A DNA stretch of 64,000 nucleotides from JAFKFI01 sp963795435 (GCA_963795435.1 CAWCHV010000007.1:1860001-1924000); one strand, 5' to 3'. Positions 51,487 through 60,964 are shown, counted from the stretch's first letter. Translations and numbers: made by a program. Notes: generated by a model from the letters alone, not told the origin.

Positions 51487-52535
51487 CCAAGGCGCCGCCC
51501 GCGTCGGTACGGCAGGTGCTGCGGCTCGGCGCGGCCGGGCTCTTGCTGCTCGGCACGCCGGCCCACGCGGCGGTGGCGACGGCCGTGACGCTGGCCCACG
51601 CACGCGGGCTCGCTCCGTTCGCCGGGCTGGTGAACGCCGTGCTGCGCCGGGTGGACGAGGCCGGGCCGGCGGCGCTCGCCGAACTGGATGGGCCACGGCT
51701 CGACACGCCGGGCTGGCTGTGGTCGGCCTGGGGGGCGGATGCGCGCGCCATCGCGACCGCGCACCAAAGCGAGGCGCCGCTCGATCTCTCACTGCGGCCC
51801 GGCGCGCTCATGCCGGGCGGCGGCGAGATGCTGCCTACCGGATCGGTCCGCTTCCCGGCCGGAACCCGGGTTGGGGAGCTCGCGGGCTACGATGGCGGAG
51901 AATTCTGGGTGCAGGACGCCGCGGCCGCTTTGCCGGCTCGGCTGCTCGCGCCTCGCGCGGGCGAGCAAATCGCGGACCTCTGCGCCGCCCCAGGCGGCAA
52001 GACGGCGCAGCTCGCCTCGGCCGGGGCGCGGGTGATCGCGGTCGAGCGCGACTCCGGGCGGCTCGGGCGACTACAAGAGAATCTGACGCGGCTGCGGCTC
52101 GATGCCGAACTCGTGCAGGCCGACGCAGCCGTCTGGCGTCCTGTCGCCCCGCTCGACGCGGTACTGCTCGACGCCCCGTGCAGCGCGACCGGCACGATCC
52201 GGCGTCACCCGGACGTGCCGCATCTCAAGCGCCCACGCGACCTCCCGGCACTCGCCGCCGGGCAGGACCGTCTGTTGGACGCGGCCGTCGCGATGCTCCG
52301 CCCGGGGGGTCGCCTGGTCTACGCGGTCTGTTCGCTGCAATCCGAGGAAGGCCGTGCCCGCATCGCCGCCGCGCTCGGCCGCAACGGGCTGCGGCACGAC
52401 CCGTTCACGCCGGCCGAACTGGCGATGCTGCCCGAGGCACGCTCACCGGAAGGCTATCTGCGCACCCATCCGGCGCTATGGCCGCGGCGCGGCGGGATGG
52501 ACGGGTTCTTCGCTGCCCGTCTGGTGAAGTCCTAA
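51285..52535 (+). CDS. rsmB: 16S rRNA m5C967 methyltransferase (RsmB/Sun family)
   Basis: 416-aa enzyme. An N-terminal NusB-like helical RNA-binding domain (about 1-135) includes RQVLRLGAAGLLLLGTPAH. The SAM methyltransferase domain has IADLCAAPGGKTAQLAS, VIAVERDSGRLGRL, the first Cys in LLDAPCSATGTIRRHPD and the catalytic Cys in VYAVCSLQSEEG. The C-terminus is GGMDGFFAARL. It is overlapped at its 5' end by the over-long MFS frame. It leads a run with rpe, heparinase-like, glycosyltransferase and purH genes. Confidence 0.96.
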   Translation: MPASWPDPTRNAAFDLLSSVFDRRRPLEEALDALPAMALRDRAAAHRLAAAVLRRTGTLDAVLEPFLTKAPPASVRQVLRLGAAGLLLLGTPAHAAVATAVTLAHARGLAPFAGLVNAVLRRVDEAGPAALAELDGPRLDTPGWLWSAWGADARAIATAHQSEAPLDLSLRPGALMPGGGEMLPTGSVRFPAGTRVGELAGYDGGEFWVQDAAAALPARLLAPRAGEQIADLCAAPGGKTAQLASAGARVIAVERDSGRLGRLQENLTRLRLDAELVQADAAVWRPVAPLDAVLLDAPCSATGTIRRHPDVPHLKRPRDLPALAAGQDRLLDAAVAMLRPGGRLVYAVCSLQSEEGRARIAAALGRNGLRHDPFTPAELAMLPEARSPEGYLRTHPALWPRRGGMDGFFAARLVKS

Positions 52536-52582
52536 TCGCCCCGCGCTTGTGCAAGATCACCGGGCCTGTCTAGAACCGGGCG

Positions 52583-53257
52583 ATGTCCCAGCCCCCGCCC
52601 GCGCGAGTCACGATCGCGCCCAGCCTGCTCGCCGCCGACTTCTCCCGGCTCGCCGACGAGGTGCGGGCGGTCGAGGCGGCGGGGGCCGACTGGCTGCATC
52701 TCGACATCATGGACGGGCATTTCGTGCCCAATATCAGCTTCGGCCCAGGGGTGCTGCGCGCGTTGCGGCCGCTGACGAAACTGCCGTTCGACGTGCATCT
52801 GATGATCGAGCCGGTCGATCCCTACATTCACGCCTTCGTCGATGCGGGAGCCGATCATCTCAGCCTCCATCCCGAGGCCGGGCCGCACCTGCACCGCTCG
52901 CTGCAACTGATAAAGTCGCTCGGCAAGAGCGCGGGCGTGGTGCTGGATCCCGCCACGCCGACCGATAGCGTGGAATGGGTGCTCGACCTCGTGGACATCA
53001 TCCTGGTGATGACGGTCAATCCGGGTTTCGGCGGGCAGGCGTTTCTCGGTTCGCAATTGCCCAAGATCGCCGCCCTGCGCCGCATGATCGACACCGGCGG
53101 GCGGCGTATCGCGCTCTCGGTCGACGGAGGCATCGCGCCCGGCACGGCCGGCCGGGCGATCGCCGCCGGAGCGGACACGCTGGTCGCGGGTACCGCCGTG
53201 TTCGGCCGCCCGGACTACGCCGAGGCGATCGCCGCGCTGCGGGCGGACGCGCCTTGA
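52583..53257 (+). CDS. rpe: Ribulose-phosphate 3-epimerase
   Basis: 224-aa TIM-barrel enzyme of the pentose phosphate and Calvin pathways, interconverting ribulose-5-P and xylulose-5-P. Motifs are IAPSLLAADFSRLADEV, WLHLDIMDGHFVPNISFGP (metal-binding His and Asp), FDVHLMIEPVDPY, VMTVNPGFGGQAFLG and SVDGGIAPGTAGRAIAAGA. Full length. Its stop overlaps the heparinase-like start (TGATG), showing coupling. Confidence 0.98.
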   Translation: MSQPPPARVTIAPSLLAADFSRLADEVRAVEAAGADWLHLDIMDGHFVPNISFGPGVLRALRPLTKLPFDVHLMIEPVDPYIHAFVDAGADHLSLHPEAGPHLHRSLQLIKSLGKSAGVVLDPATPTDSVEWVLDLVDIILVMTVNPGFGGQAFLGSQLPKIAALRRMIDTGGRRIALSVDGGIAPGTAGRAIAAGADTLVAGTAVFGRPDYAEAIAALRADAP

Positions 53258-54846
53258 TGGCGCGCGGCGGCTGGCTGCGTGACGCGCGGCGGGCGATGGC
53301 GAAGCTGCCGAGCCTGCGGATGGGCCGGGTGCCGGATGCGCCAGCCCTGCCCGTCCGCGATCCCTGGCCGGGCGATCCGACGCGCGGCGTGCGGCTGCTG
53401 CGGGGTGAGCTGGAGTTGGGCGGCGGCGTGCGGCCGCTGAAGCCGGGCGACTGGGCCGACACGTCCGCCCCGGCGCCGCTCCGGGTGGCGGCGCACGGCT
53501 TCGTCTGGCTGCGCGACCTGCGGGCGCTCGGCACCGACCCGGCCCGGCTGCAGGCCCGCGCGCTGCTGTCCAAGTGGATCGCCACCTCGCCCGAGCCGCT
53601 GGCCTACCGGCCCGACGTGATCGGCGCGCGCATCGCGGCCTGGCTCGGCCACTACGATTTCTTCGGGGCCTCGGCCGACGACCTGTTCCGTCAGCGGATG
53701 ATGGCGCGGCTGCTCTCCGACGCCCGCCGCCTGTCCGCGGCGCTCCCGGCCGAGGAGCTGGACGCCCGCGCGCTTACCGCGCTCAAGGGCCTGATCGCCG
53801 CCGCCGTGGCGATGCCGGAGCACGCCGCTTTTCTCACTCGAGCGTTGCGCTTTCTGCCGCAGGAGATCGGCCGACAGGTGCTGCCCGACGGGTGCCATGC
53901 CGAGCGCAGCCCGGCCGCCCAGCTCGCCGCGCTGCAGGATCTGACCGAGATCCGCGCCCTCCTTCAGGCCGCCCAGGTGCAGCCCCCAGCCGCCCTCACC
54001 GCGGCGATCGAACGGATGGCGCCCGCTCTCCGCGCGCTGCGGCACGGCGATGGCGGGCTGGCTCTGTTCAACGGCTCCAAGGAGGAGCAGGCGAGCCTGA
54101 TCGACCTGGTGCTGACCCAGGCGGGGCGAGCCGGACGCGGTCCTTCCTCGCTGCTCGACGGCGGCTTCCAGCGGCTGCAGGCCGGGCGCAGCGTGCTGCT
54201 GGTCGATTGCGGCGAGCCGCCGCCCGCTGAGCTGGACCGCTACGCCCACGCCGGCACATTGTCGATGGAGCTGTCGGTCGGACGCGACCGGATGATCGTG
54301 AATTGCGGCGCGTTTCCCGCCGGCAGCCCGGAGTGGCGGGACGCGACGCGCGCGACCGCGGCGCATTCCACCCTGGTGATCGCCGACGTGAACTCGTCGG
54401 AGCTGCGCGAGATCGGGCTCGGCCGCAGGCCGGAGAACGTCGAGGTCCAGCGCCAGGAGGCGAGCGGCGCGCATTGGCTGGAAGCGAGCCACGACGGCTG
54501 GAAGAAGCCGTTCGGCGCGATCCACCGACGGCGGCTCTATCTCGCCGAGAGCGGCGAGGACGTGCGCGGCGAGGACGCGGTCGAGGCGCCGACCCCGCAG
54601 CCCTTCACCCTGCGCTTTCACCTGCACCCGAGCGTCAGCGCCAGCCTGCAGCAGGATGGCGAGGCGGTGCTGCTGCGGCTACCCTCCGGCGGCGGCTGGC
54701 GCCTCAAGGCGGACGGCGCGCGCATGACATTGGAGGAGAGCGTCTATCTCGGCGGCCCGGAGCCAAGGCGCAGCGAGCAGGTCGTGCTCACTGGCCCGAT
54801 GGATGGCCCACAGCAGGTGAAATGGGCGATTACCAAGGTCGGGTAA
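53257..54846 (+). CDS. Heparinase II/III family protein
   Basis: 529-aa protein. The N-terminal half is an (alpha/alpha) toroid (RVAAHGFVWLRDLRALGTD, YRPDVIGARIAAWLGHYDF, FLPQEIGRQVLPDGCHAER). The C-terminal half is a beta-sandwich with AHAGTLSMELSVGRDRMIV, then NCGAFPAG, and a His-containing RATAAHSTLVIADVNS. No signal peptide is evident. In many alphaproteobacteria this gene sits between rsmB and purH. The polysaccharide substrate is unknown; a role in an acidic cell-surface polymer is possible. The longer upstream frame from 52975 is antiparallel noise inside rpe. Confidence 0.93.
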   Translation: MARGGWLRDARRAMAKLPSLRMGRVPDAPALPVRDPWPGDPTRGVRLLRGELELGGGVRPLKPGDWADTSAPAPLRVAAHGFVWLRDLRALGTDPARLQARALLSKWIATSPEPLAYRPDVIGARIAAWLGHYDFFGASADDLFRQRMMARLLSDARRLSAALPAEELDARALTALKGLIAAAVAMPEHAAFLTRALRFLPQEIGRQVLPDGCHAERSPAAQLAALQDLTEIRALLQAAQVQPPAALTAAIERMAPALRALRHGDGGLALFNGSKEEQASLIDLVLTQAGRAGRGPSSLLDGGFQRLQAGRSVLLVDCGEPPPAELDRYAHAGTLSMELSVGRDRMIVNCGAFPAGSPEWRDATRATAAHSTLVIADVNSSELREIGLGRRPENVEVQRQEASGAHWLEASHDGWKKPFGAIHRRRLYLAESGEDVRGEDAVEAPTPQPFTLRFHLHPSVSASLQQDGEAVLLRLPSGGGWRLKADGARMTLEESVYLGGPEPRRSEQVVLTGPMDGPQQVKWAITKVG

Positions 54847-54864
54847 ACGGACCGGGCCACCCGC

Positions 54865-55968
54865 ATGAAACTCATAGAAGTCATCAACGTCGACTTCTCC
54901 CTGCGCCACTTCCTGCTGCCCCTGATGCGCGGGGCGCGGGAGCGCGGCCACGAGGTGATCGGTGCCTGCGCCGACGGGCCGCTGCTCGACCCGGTGCGCG
55001 CAGAGGGGTTCAGGGTGGAGAGCCTGCCGCCGCTTCGCAGCCTCTCGCCCGGCGAGCAGGCGCGGGCGCTCGGCGCACTGAGGCGGCTGCTGCGTGCGGA
55101 AAAGCCCGATCTGGTTCACGCCCACATGCCGATCGCGGGTTTCCTCGGCCGCGCCGCGGCGCGGATCGTCGGCGTGCCGTGCATCGCGTACACGTGTCAC
55201 GGCTTCCTGTTCAACCAACCCGGCCCCTGGTCGCGCCGCGCCGTCTCGCTCGCGATGGAGTGGCTCGGCGGACGGATGACCGACGTGTTTCTCACCGTCT
55301 CCGAGGAAGAAGCATCCGATGCCCGCCGGCTTGGCATCGCGCGCGGCGCGACCGCGGTGCTCAACGGCCGGGATCCCCGGATCTTCCATCCCGATCCGGC
55401 GGCTCGGGCGCGGCTCCGCGCAACGCTCGGCGTGCCGGAGGATCGGGTCGTGGTGGCCGCCGTCTCCCGATTGGTGCGTCACAAGGGCCATGCGGAACTG
55501 GCCGCCGCGATGCGCGACGTGCCTGGGGCGGAACTGTGGGTGGTCGGCAACCGCCTCGCCACCGATCGCGGCGATGACGTCGCGGTGACGCTGACCGGGG
55601 CTGGCCTGGGCGAACGGCTTCGGCTTCTGGGCTATCGCGAGGACGTCGCCGCCGTGCTCGCGGCCGCCGACGTCTTCGCGCTGCCGAGCCATTTCGAGGG
55701 GTTGCCGATGTCTGTGATCGAGGCGATGCTGACCGGCCTGCCAGTGGTCGCGACCGATATTCGCGGGCCGCGCGAGCAGGTCGTGAATGACGTGACCGGC
55801 CTGCTCGTTCCGCCGATGGAGGTTCCCCCACTGGCGCGCGCCCTGGCCCGGCTCGCGGCGGCCCCGGCGCTGCGCGCCCGGATGGGCGAGGCAGGGCGCG
55901 AGCGGGCGCTCGATCTCTATGACGAGAGCCGGGTTGTCGGCCGCACGCTGGACCTGCTCGGGCTCTAG
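54865..55968 (+). CDS. Glycosyltransferase family 4
   Basis: 367-aa GT-B glycosyltransferase. The N-terminal domain has VDFSLRHFLLPLMRGARER and LVHAHMPIAGFLGRAAAR, then CIAYTCHGFLFNQPGPWSR, as in EpsD/CapM-type enzymes. The C-terminal domain has VVVAAVSRLVRHKGHAELA, VLAAADVFALPSHFEGLPM and the E-x7-E motif (EGLPMSVIE), then VATDIRGPREQVV. It is predicted to add a sugar in an exopolysaccharide or lipopolysaccharide repeat. Sits between the heparinase-like gene and purH, same strand. Confidence 0.94.
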   Translation: MKLIEVINVDFSLRHFLLPLMRGARERGHEVIGACADGPLLDPVRAEGFRVESLPPLRSLSPGEQARALGALRRLLRAEKPDLVHAHMPIAGFLGRAAARIVGVPCIAYTCHGFLFNQPGPWSRRAVSLAMEWLGGRMTDVFLTVSEEEASDARRLGIARGATAVLNGRDPRIFHPDPAARARLRATLGVPEDRVVVAAVSRLVRHKGHAELAAAMRDVPGAELWVVGNRLATDRGDDVAVTLTGAGLGERLRLLGYREDVAAVLAAADVFALPSHFEGLPMSVIEAMLTGLPVVATDIRGPREQVVNDVTGLLVPPMEVPPLARALARLAAAPALRARMGEAGRERALDLYDESRVVGRTLDLLGL

Positions 55969-56005
55969 GTCTATCCCGCCGGCGTCCAAGACATCGAGGT
56001 CCGCC

Positions 56006-57580
56006 ATGACCGACATCGTCCCCATCCGCCGCGCGCTGATTTCCGTCTCCGACAAGTCCGGGCTGGTGCCGTTCGCCGAGGCGCTTACGGCGCGCGGCGT
56101 GGAGATCCTGTCGACCGGCGGCTCGGCCCAGGCCTTGCGCGAGGCCGGCGTCGCGGTGACGGAGGTGTCGGCGCATACCGGCTTCCCGGAGATTCTGGAC
56201 GGGCGGGTAAAGACGCTGGTGCCGCAGATCCACGGCGGCATCCTGGCACGCCGCGACAGCCCCGAGCACCTCGCGCAGATGCAGGCGCACGGCATCGCGC
56301 CGATCGACCTCGTGGTGGTGAACCTCTACCCGTTCGAGGCGACGGTGGCGCGCGGTGCGACGGACCAGGAGTGCATCGAGAACATCGACATCGGCGGCCC
56401 CGCGCTGATCCGCGCCGCCGCCAAGAACCACGATTTCGTCGCCGTGCTCACCGAACCGGCGCAGTACGTAACGTTGCTGGCGGACTTCGCCGCGCACGGC
56501 GGCACCCACCATGCGCTGCGTCGCCATTTCGCGAGCGAGGCCTATGCCCGCACCAGCGCCTACGATGCCGCTATCGCGGCGTGGTTCGCGGAGCGGCGGG
56601 GCGACGATTTCCCCGAACGCCTCACGCTCTCCGGGGAGCTGCGCCAGACCCTGCGCTATGGCGAGAACCCGCATCAGCGCGCCGCCTTCTATGTCACCGG
56701 CGCACGGCCGGGCGTCGCCACCGCCACGCAGGTGCAGGGCAAGGAGCTGTCCTACAACAATCTCAACGACACGGACGCGGCGTTCGAGTGCGTGGCCGAG
56801 TTCGAGGCGCCGACCGTGGTGATCGTCAAGCACGCCAACCCGTGCGGCGTGGCCTCCGCGCTCTCGCTCGCCGAGGCGTGGGACGCGGCGCTGCGGTGCG
56901 ACCCGGTTTCCGCCTATGGCGGCATCGTCGCGGTCAACCGCGCGCTCGACGCGGCGACGGCGGAGAAGATCGCGGCGATCTTCACCGAGGTGATCGTCGC
57001 CCCTGACGCGGACGACCCGGCGAAGGCGATCCTCGCGCGCAGGAAGACTCTTCGTCTGCTGCTCACCGGCGGCCTGCCCGATCCGGCGGCGCCCGGCCTG
57101 ACCTTCCGCGGCGTCGCCGGCGGCTTCCTGGCACAGACCCGCGACGCCGGGCGCATCGTGCCGGCCGGGCTCGAGGTTGTGACCAAGCGCGCGCCAACAG
57201 AGGCGGAGATCACCGACCTTGTGTTTGCCTTCCGGGTCTGCAAGCACGTGAAGTCGAACGCCATCGTCTACGCCAAATCCGGCGCCACGGTCGGCATCGG
57301 CGCCGGCCAGATGAGCCGCGTGGATAGCGCGCGCATCGCCGCCTGGAAAAGCGCCGAGGCGGCGAAGGCCGCCGGCCTGTCAGCGCCGCTCGCCGAGGGC
57401 AGCGTGGTCGCCTCCGACGCCTTCTTCCCCTTCGCCGACGGGCTGGAAGCGGCGGTCGCGGCGGGCGCCACGGCGGTGATCCAGCCGGGCGGCTCGATCC
57501 GCGACGCGGAGGTCACCGCCGCCGCCGACGCTGCCGGGGTCGCGATGGTGCTCACGGGGATGCGCCATTTCCGCCACTGA
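56006..57580 (+). CDS. purH: Bifunctional AICAR transformylase / IMP cyclohydrolase
   Basis: 524-aa enzyme for the last two steps of IMP synthesis. The MGS-like IMP cyclohydrolase domain (1-190) has RRALISVSDKSGLVPFAEA, ILSTGGSAQALREAG and GRVKTLVPQIHGGILARRD. The transformylase domain (200-524) has LRYGENPHQRAAFYV, VVIVKHANPCGVASAL with catalytic Lys-His, DPVSAYGGIVAVNRALD, and ends SDAFFPFADGLE and GMRHFRH. The start follows a GAGGT site. The last 29 nt overlap the convergent methyltransferase gene. Confidence 0.98.
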   Translation: MTDIVPIRRALISVSDKSGLVPFAEALTARGVEILSTGGSAQALREAGVAVTEVSAHTGFPEILDGRVKTLVPQIHGGILARRDSPEHLAQMQAHGIAPIDLVVVNLYPFEATVARGATDQECIENIDIGGPALIRAAAKNHDFVAVLTEPAQYVTLLADFAAHGGTHHALRRHFASEAYARTSAYDAAIAAWFAERRGDDFPERLTLSGELRQTLRYGENPHQRAAFYVTGARPGVATATQVQGKELSYNNLNDTDAAFECVAEFEAPTVVIVKHANPCGVASALSLAEAWDAALRCDPVSAYGGIVAVNRALDAATAEKIAAIFTEVIVAPDADDPAKAILARRKTLRLLLTGGLPDPAAPGLTFRGVAGGFLAQTRDAGRIVPAGLEVVTKRAPTEAEITDLVFAFRVCKHVKSNAIVYAKSGATVGIGAGQMSRVDSARIAAWKSAEAAKAAGLSAPLAEGSVVASDAFFPFADGLEAAVAAGATAVIQPGGSIRDAEVTAAADAAGVAMVLTGMRHFRH

Positions 57581-58448
57581 GCGCGGGGCGGCGTAGCACC
57601 ACCGTCGACGTCAGGGTCGCCAGGTCGGCAAGCTCCCGGCCGCGAAAACGCGAGGCGAGCGGCAGGGACTTGAGGTCATCGAGGCTCTTTGCATCCGGTT
57701 CGGCCTCGACGAACAGCGGGTCGAAGCCGTGCCGCTCGAAAAGCCTCATGTAGTCGCTATGCCTCAGCCGGTTCTGGTACCGCCGGACGCACAGCATTCG
57801 CCAGAACAAATTGTCTTCGTAACGCAGAAAATGAAGCCGGCTGAGGGTCTTGTCGTGGTGCTCCCAATGGTCGCTGTTGTCGATCAGGTGGCACATCATC
57901 CCGCCAGGCCGCAGAATGCGGGCGAACTCCGGCATGTAGCCTTCCAGCAGGTCGGCGGGGATGTGCTCCAGCACCGTGCGCGAGATCACCACGTCGATGC
58001 TGGCGTCCGCGAACTCGCGCGGGTTCCACGGGACGAAATAGTCGTAGGGGATCGGTCGATCGAGACGCGCACGCAGCAGGCTTTCCGGCACGCGCAGTTC
58101 GTCCGCCAGCCTGCCGGCATTGTCACGGAGCACCCGCTTAACCTCCTCGAAGGTCCGGTCATCCATCAGCCGATGAATGTCGGCCAGCACCAGCCGTTCC
58201 GCGCCAGCCAGGTAGAACAAAAGCGGCACCACGGGCAGCCAGCCGGTGCCAAGCTCCAGGACGGTGCCGGACAGGTTGGCGCCGGCATCGCGCAGCAGGC
58301 CGACTTGCCGCAAACCCTGGTCGAGCGCCTGCCGAGTGTTGACCGGATTGGCTTCATAAGGCCGGATCTTGCGTGCCAACCGCCGGACGTCGTCCTGGAA
58401 CGGCAGGGCCGCCTTGGCCAGGCCCATTGCGAGCTGAAATTGCCACAT
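57552..58448 (-). CDS. Class I SAM-dependent methyltransferase
   Basis: 298-aa protein. SAM-binding motif I is VLELGTGWLPVVPLLFYLA followed by LVLADIHRL. Motif IV is ASIDVVISRTVLEHIPADL, and RILRPGGMMCHLIDNSDHW is typical of Methyltransf_11/25 enzymes. N- and C-terminal helical additions (WQFQLAMGLAKAALPF; YMRLFERHGFDPLFVEAEP) suggest a large or glycan/lipid substrate. Convergent with purH and divergent from the luciferase-like gene. Confidence 0.92.
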   Translation of the reverse strand: MWQFQLAMGLAKAALPFQDDVRRLARKIRPYEANPVNTRQALDQGLRQVGLLRDAGANLSGTVLELGTGWLPVVPLLFYLAGAERLVLADIHRLMDDRTFEEVKRVLRDNAGRLADELRVPESLLRARLDRPIPYDYFVPWNPREFADASIDVVISRTVLEHIPADLLEGYMPEFARILRPGGMMCHLIDNSDHWEHHDKTLSRLHFLRYEDNLFWRMLCVRRYQNRLRHSDYMRLFERHGFDPLFVEAEPDAKSLDDLKSLPLASRFRGRELADLATLTSTVVLRRPALSGGNGASP

Positions 58449-58663
58449 CGCGCGGGGATCTCCTTGCGCAGCCTATACTCGTCGGACCCAGGGCTCCCGA
58501 CCGGCCCAAGGTAGCGGATAATCTGCGCTCCGGAGTTAATGGTCCGGAACCCGGGCGGGAGCGGCCGGCGCAGGTTCGGCTCCGCCATGTCGCGTCCCGG
58601 CGCGGACCGATGTAGCCTTTGTCCCATCCGTCGCGCAAAGCGGCGCGAGCAAGGAGGAACGCC

Positions 58664-59770
58664 ATGCAGCTCGGCTACTTCGCGATGCCCTCCCACCCGC
58701 CCGAGAAGGGCCTGAAGGCGGGGCATGACTGGGACCTGCAGACCCTGCGCTGGCTCGATGAGCTGGGTTACGAGGAGGCTTGGATCGGCGAACACCACAC
58801 CTCCATCTGGGAGCCGCACCCCGCCCCCGACCTGCTGATCGCCCAGGCGCTGCTGCAGACCAAGCGCATCCGCATCGGGCCGGGCGGCTTCCTGCTGCCC
58901 TACCATCACCCGGCGGAACTGGCCAACCGTCTTGCCATGCTGGACCATCTCTCCGAGGGCCGACTCAATTTCGGCGTCGCCGCGTCGGGCCTGCCGAGCG
59001 ACTGGGCGATGTTCCACGTCGACGGCATGGGCGGGGTCAACCGCGAGATGACGCGCGAGGCGCTCGAGATCATTTTGCGCCTGTGGAGCGACGAGCCGCA
59101 TTTCGACTATGACGGCCAGTTCTGGAAGGTGGCGAAGCCGCAGACGATGTTCGGCTTCCTGCACCCCCATCTCCGCCCGCTGCAGCTGCCGCACCCGCCG
59201 ATCGGCGTCGCCGGCCTGTCGAAGAACTCCGACACGCTGAAGATCGCCGGCGAGCACGGTTACCTGCCGATGAGCCTGAACCTCAACCCCACCTACGTCG
59301 CGAGCCACTGGGACGCGGTGGAGGCCGGCGCCAAGAAGGGCGGCCGGGTAGCCAACCGCAATGATTGGCGAATGGTGCGCGAGGTGTTCGTCGCTGACAC
59401 CGACGAGGAAGCCTGGCGGCAGTCGGTCGATGGCCCGATGGGCCGCATGATGCGCGAGTATTTCCTGCCGCTGCTGGAGCAGTTCGGCTTCAAGGAATAC
59501 CTCAAGCACAGCCCCGATGTGCCCGACTCCGAGGTCACGGTGGAGTATTGCGCCAAGCACAACTGGCTGATCGGCTCGCCTAGGACCGTCGCGGAACGAC
59601 TGGAGCAGGTCTACGCCGAAGTTGGCGGCTTCGGCTCCCTGCTGGTATTCGGCTTCGACTACAGCGAGCACCCGCAGGCTTGGCACAGCTCGCTCCGCCT
59701 GCTGTCGGAGGAGGTGCTGCCGCGGGTTCGGCATCTGGTGCCGAAACCGACTGCCGCGGCGGCCGAGTAA
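58664..59770 (+). CDS. LLM-class flavin-dependent oxidoreductase (bacterial luciferase-like)
   Basis: 368-aa TIM-barrel FMN monooxygenase-type protein. The ATG at 58664 follows AAGGAGG. Motifs are MQLGYFAMPSHPPEKG, EEAWIGEHHTSIWEPHPAP, RIGPGGFLLPYHHPAELAN, LDHLSEGRLNFGVAASG and PHPPIGVAGLSKNSDTLK. The His pair in GEHH and the length fit the luciferase/limonene-monooxygenase branch, which takes reduced flavin from a separate reductase. Followed 2 nt later by a palindromic repeat. Substrate unknown. Confidence 0.93.
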   Translation: MQLGYFAMPSHPPEKGLKAGHDWDLQTLRWLDELGYEEAWIGEHHTSIWEPHPAPDLLIAQALLQTKRIRIGPGGFLLPYHHPAELANRLAMLDHLSEGRLNFGVAASGLPSDWAMFHVDGMGGVNREMTREALEIILRLWSDEPHFDYDGQFWKVAKPQTMFGFLHPHLRPLQLPHPPIGVAGLSKNSDTLKIAGEHGYLPMSLNLNPTYVASHWDAVEAGAKKGGRVANRNDWRMVREVFVADTDEEAWRQSVDGPMGRMMREYFLPLLEQFGFKEYLKHSPDVPDSEVTVEYCAKHNWLIGSPRTVAERLEQVYAEVGGFGSLLVFGFDYSEHPQAWHSSLRLLSEEVLPRVRHLVPKPTAAAAE

Positions 59771-59772
59771 GG

Positions 59773-59848
59773 CCCCTCACCCCGGCCCTCTCCCGAAGGG
59801 AGAGGGAGTAGAAAGCCCTCTCCCCTTGGGAGAGGGTTGGGTGAGGGG
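59773..59848. repeat. Dispersed GC-rich palindromic repeat, copy 2
   Basis: It begins 2 bases after the stop of the luciferase-like gene. The structure is the same as the copy at 15872: CCCCTCACCCCGGCCCTCTC outer left arm, GGGAGAGGG, then CCCTCTCCCC and GGGAGAGGGTTGGGTGAGGG as the outer right arm. It can form two small hairpins or one long one, and lies before mbfA. Confidence 0.85.
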
Positions 59849-59946
59849 TACTTTCGGCTTGCAGTCAGGGCGTCTGTTCCTGCGAGGCATTTGCAGAACC
59901 GGCGGTTTCACTTGACGGCCCGCCACGCTTGGCCACATTCGCGGCC

Positions 59947-60903
59947 ATGCGCGATTTCTCCGACTTGACCGAGAAGGAAATCCTCGCTCTCGCGATCAGC
60001 AACGAGGAGGAGGACAACCGCATCTACGCCGATATCGCCGACGGGCTGCGCGACGATTTTCCCGCCACCGCCAAGGTGTTCACGGTGATGGCCGGACAGG
60101 AGAGCGACCACCGCCACCGGCTGATCGAGCTGTTCCAGGAGAAATTCGGCGAGCACATCCCGCTGATCCGTCGTCAGGACGTGCGCGGCTTTATCCAGCA
60201 CAAGCCGATCTGGCAGATCCGCCCGCTCGGGATCGATACGGTGCGCAAGCTCGCGCAGACGATGGAGATCGAGACGCTGCGCTTCTATCGCCGGGCGATG
60301 GCGCGCACCTCGGACGCCTCGATGCGCAAGCTGCTCGGGGATCTCGCCGAGGAGGAGGAACGGCACGAGGACATCGCCGACCGGCTGGTCGAGCAGAACG
60401 TGCCGGAGAACGTGCGCGTCGAGGAGGAGCACGCGGAGCGGCGCATGTTCGTGCTGCGCGTAGTCCAGCCCGGGCTCGCGGGGCTGATGGATGGCTCGGT
60501 GTCCACCCTCGCGCCGATCTTCGCCGCCGCCTTCGCGAGCGGCCGCTCGTGGGATGCATTCCTGGTGGGTCTCGCGGCGTCGATCGGCGCGGGCATCTCG
60601 ATGGGATTCGCAGAGGCGCTATCGGACAACGGCAGCCTCACCGGACGCGGAGCGCCGGTCGCGCGCGGCGCGATCTGCGGCCTGATGACCACGCTCGGCG
60701 GAATCGGCCACACGCTGCCGTTCCTGATCCCGCAATTCTGGACCGCGATGGCGGTCGCGATCTGCGTCGTCGTCGTGGAACTCGCCGTGATCAGCTGGGT
60801 ACGCTGGAAATACATGGACACGCCGCCCTTCTCCGCGGCACTCCAGGTCGGCTTTGGCGGCGCGCTGGTATTCGCGACCGGAATATTGATCGGGAACAGC
60901 TGA
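59947..60903 (+). CDS. mbfA: Membrane-bound ferritin-like iron exporter (MbfA)
   Basis: 318-aa two-part protein. The N-terminal rubrerythrin-like four-helix domain (about 1-165) has di-iron ligand motifs LAISNEEEDNRIYADIA, GQESDHRHRLIELF, QTMEIETLRFYRR and AEEEERHEDIADRL. The C-terminal VIT1-type membrane domain (about 180-318) has GLMDGSVSTLAPIFAAAFA, AASIGAGISMGFAEALSD and four to five helices. In Bradyrhizobium and Agrobacterium MbfA exports iron and protects against iron and peroxide stress, under Irr control. I could not find a clear Irr/ICE box upstream. A TTG at 59929 would add six residues; I prefer the ATG. Confidence 0.93.
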   Translation: MRDFSDLTEKEILALAISNEEEDNRIYADIADGLRDDFPATAKVFTVMAGQESDHRHRLIELFQEKFGEHIPLIRRQDVRGFIQHKPIWQIRPLGIDTVRKLAQTMEIETLRFYRRAMARTSDASMRKLLGDLAEEEERHEDIADRLVEQNVPENVRVEEEHAERRMFVLRVVQPGLAGLMDGSVSTLAPIFAAAFASGRSWDAFLVGLAASIGAGISMGFAEALSDNGSLTGRGAPVARGAICGLMTTLGGIGHTLPFLIPQFWTAMAVAICVVVVELAVISWVRWKYMDTPPFSAALQVGFGGALVFATGILIGNS

Positions 60904-60964
60904 GCCAACGACGCCGGTCGTTTGGCGTTTCGCGACGAGGCTAACCCTCCGCCGCAGCCAGCCG

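Noticed and set aside
58166..59734. Minus-strand frame of 522 codons
   Set aside because: It runs antisense to the luciferase-like gene and out of frame through the methyltransferase; no family motif.
59849..59946. Irr/ICE iron box upstream of mbfA
   Set aside because: No TTTAGAA-N3-TTCTAAA-like sequence could be found in the leader; only weak AT-rich bits are present.
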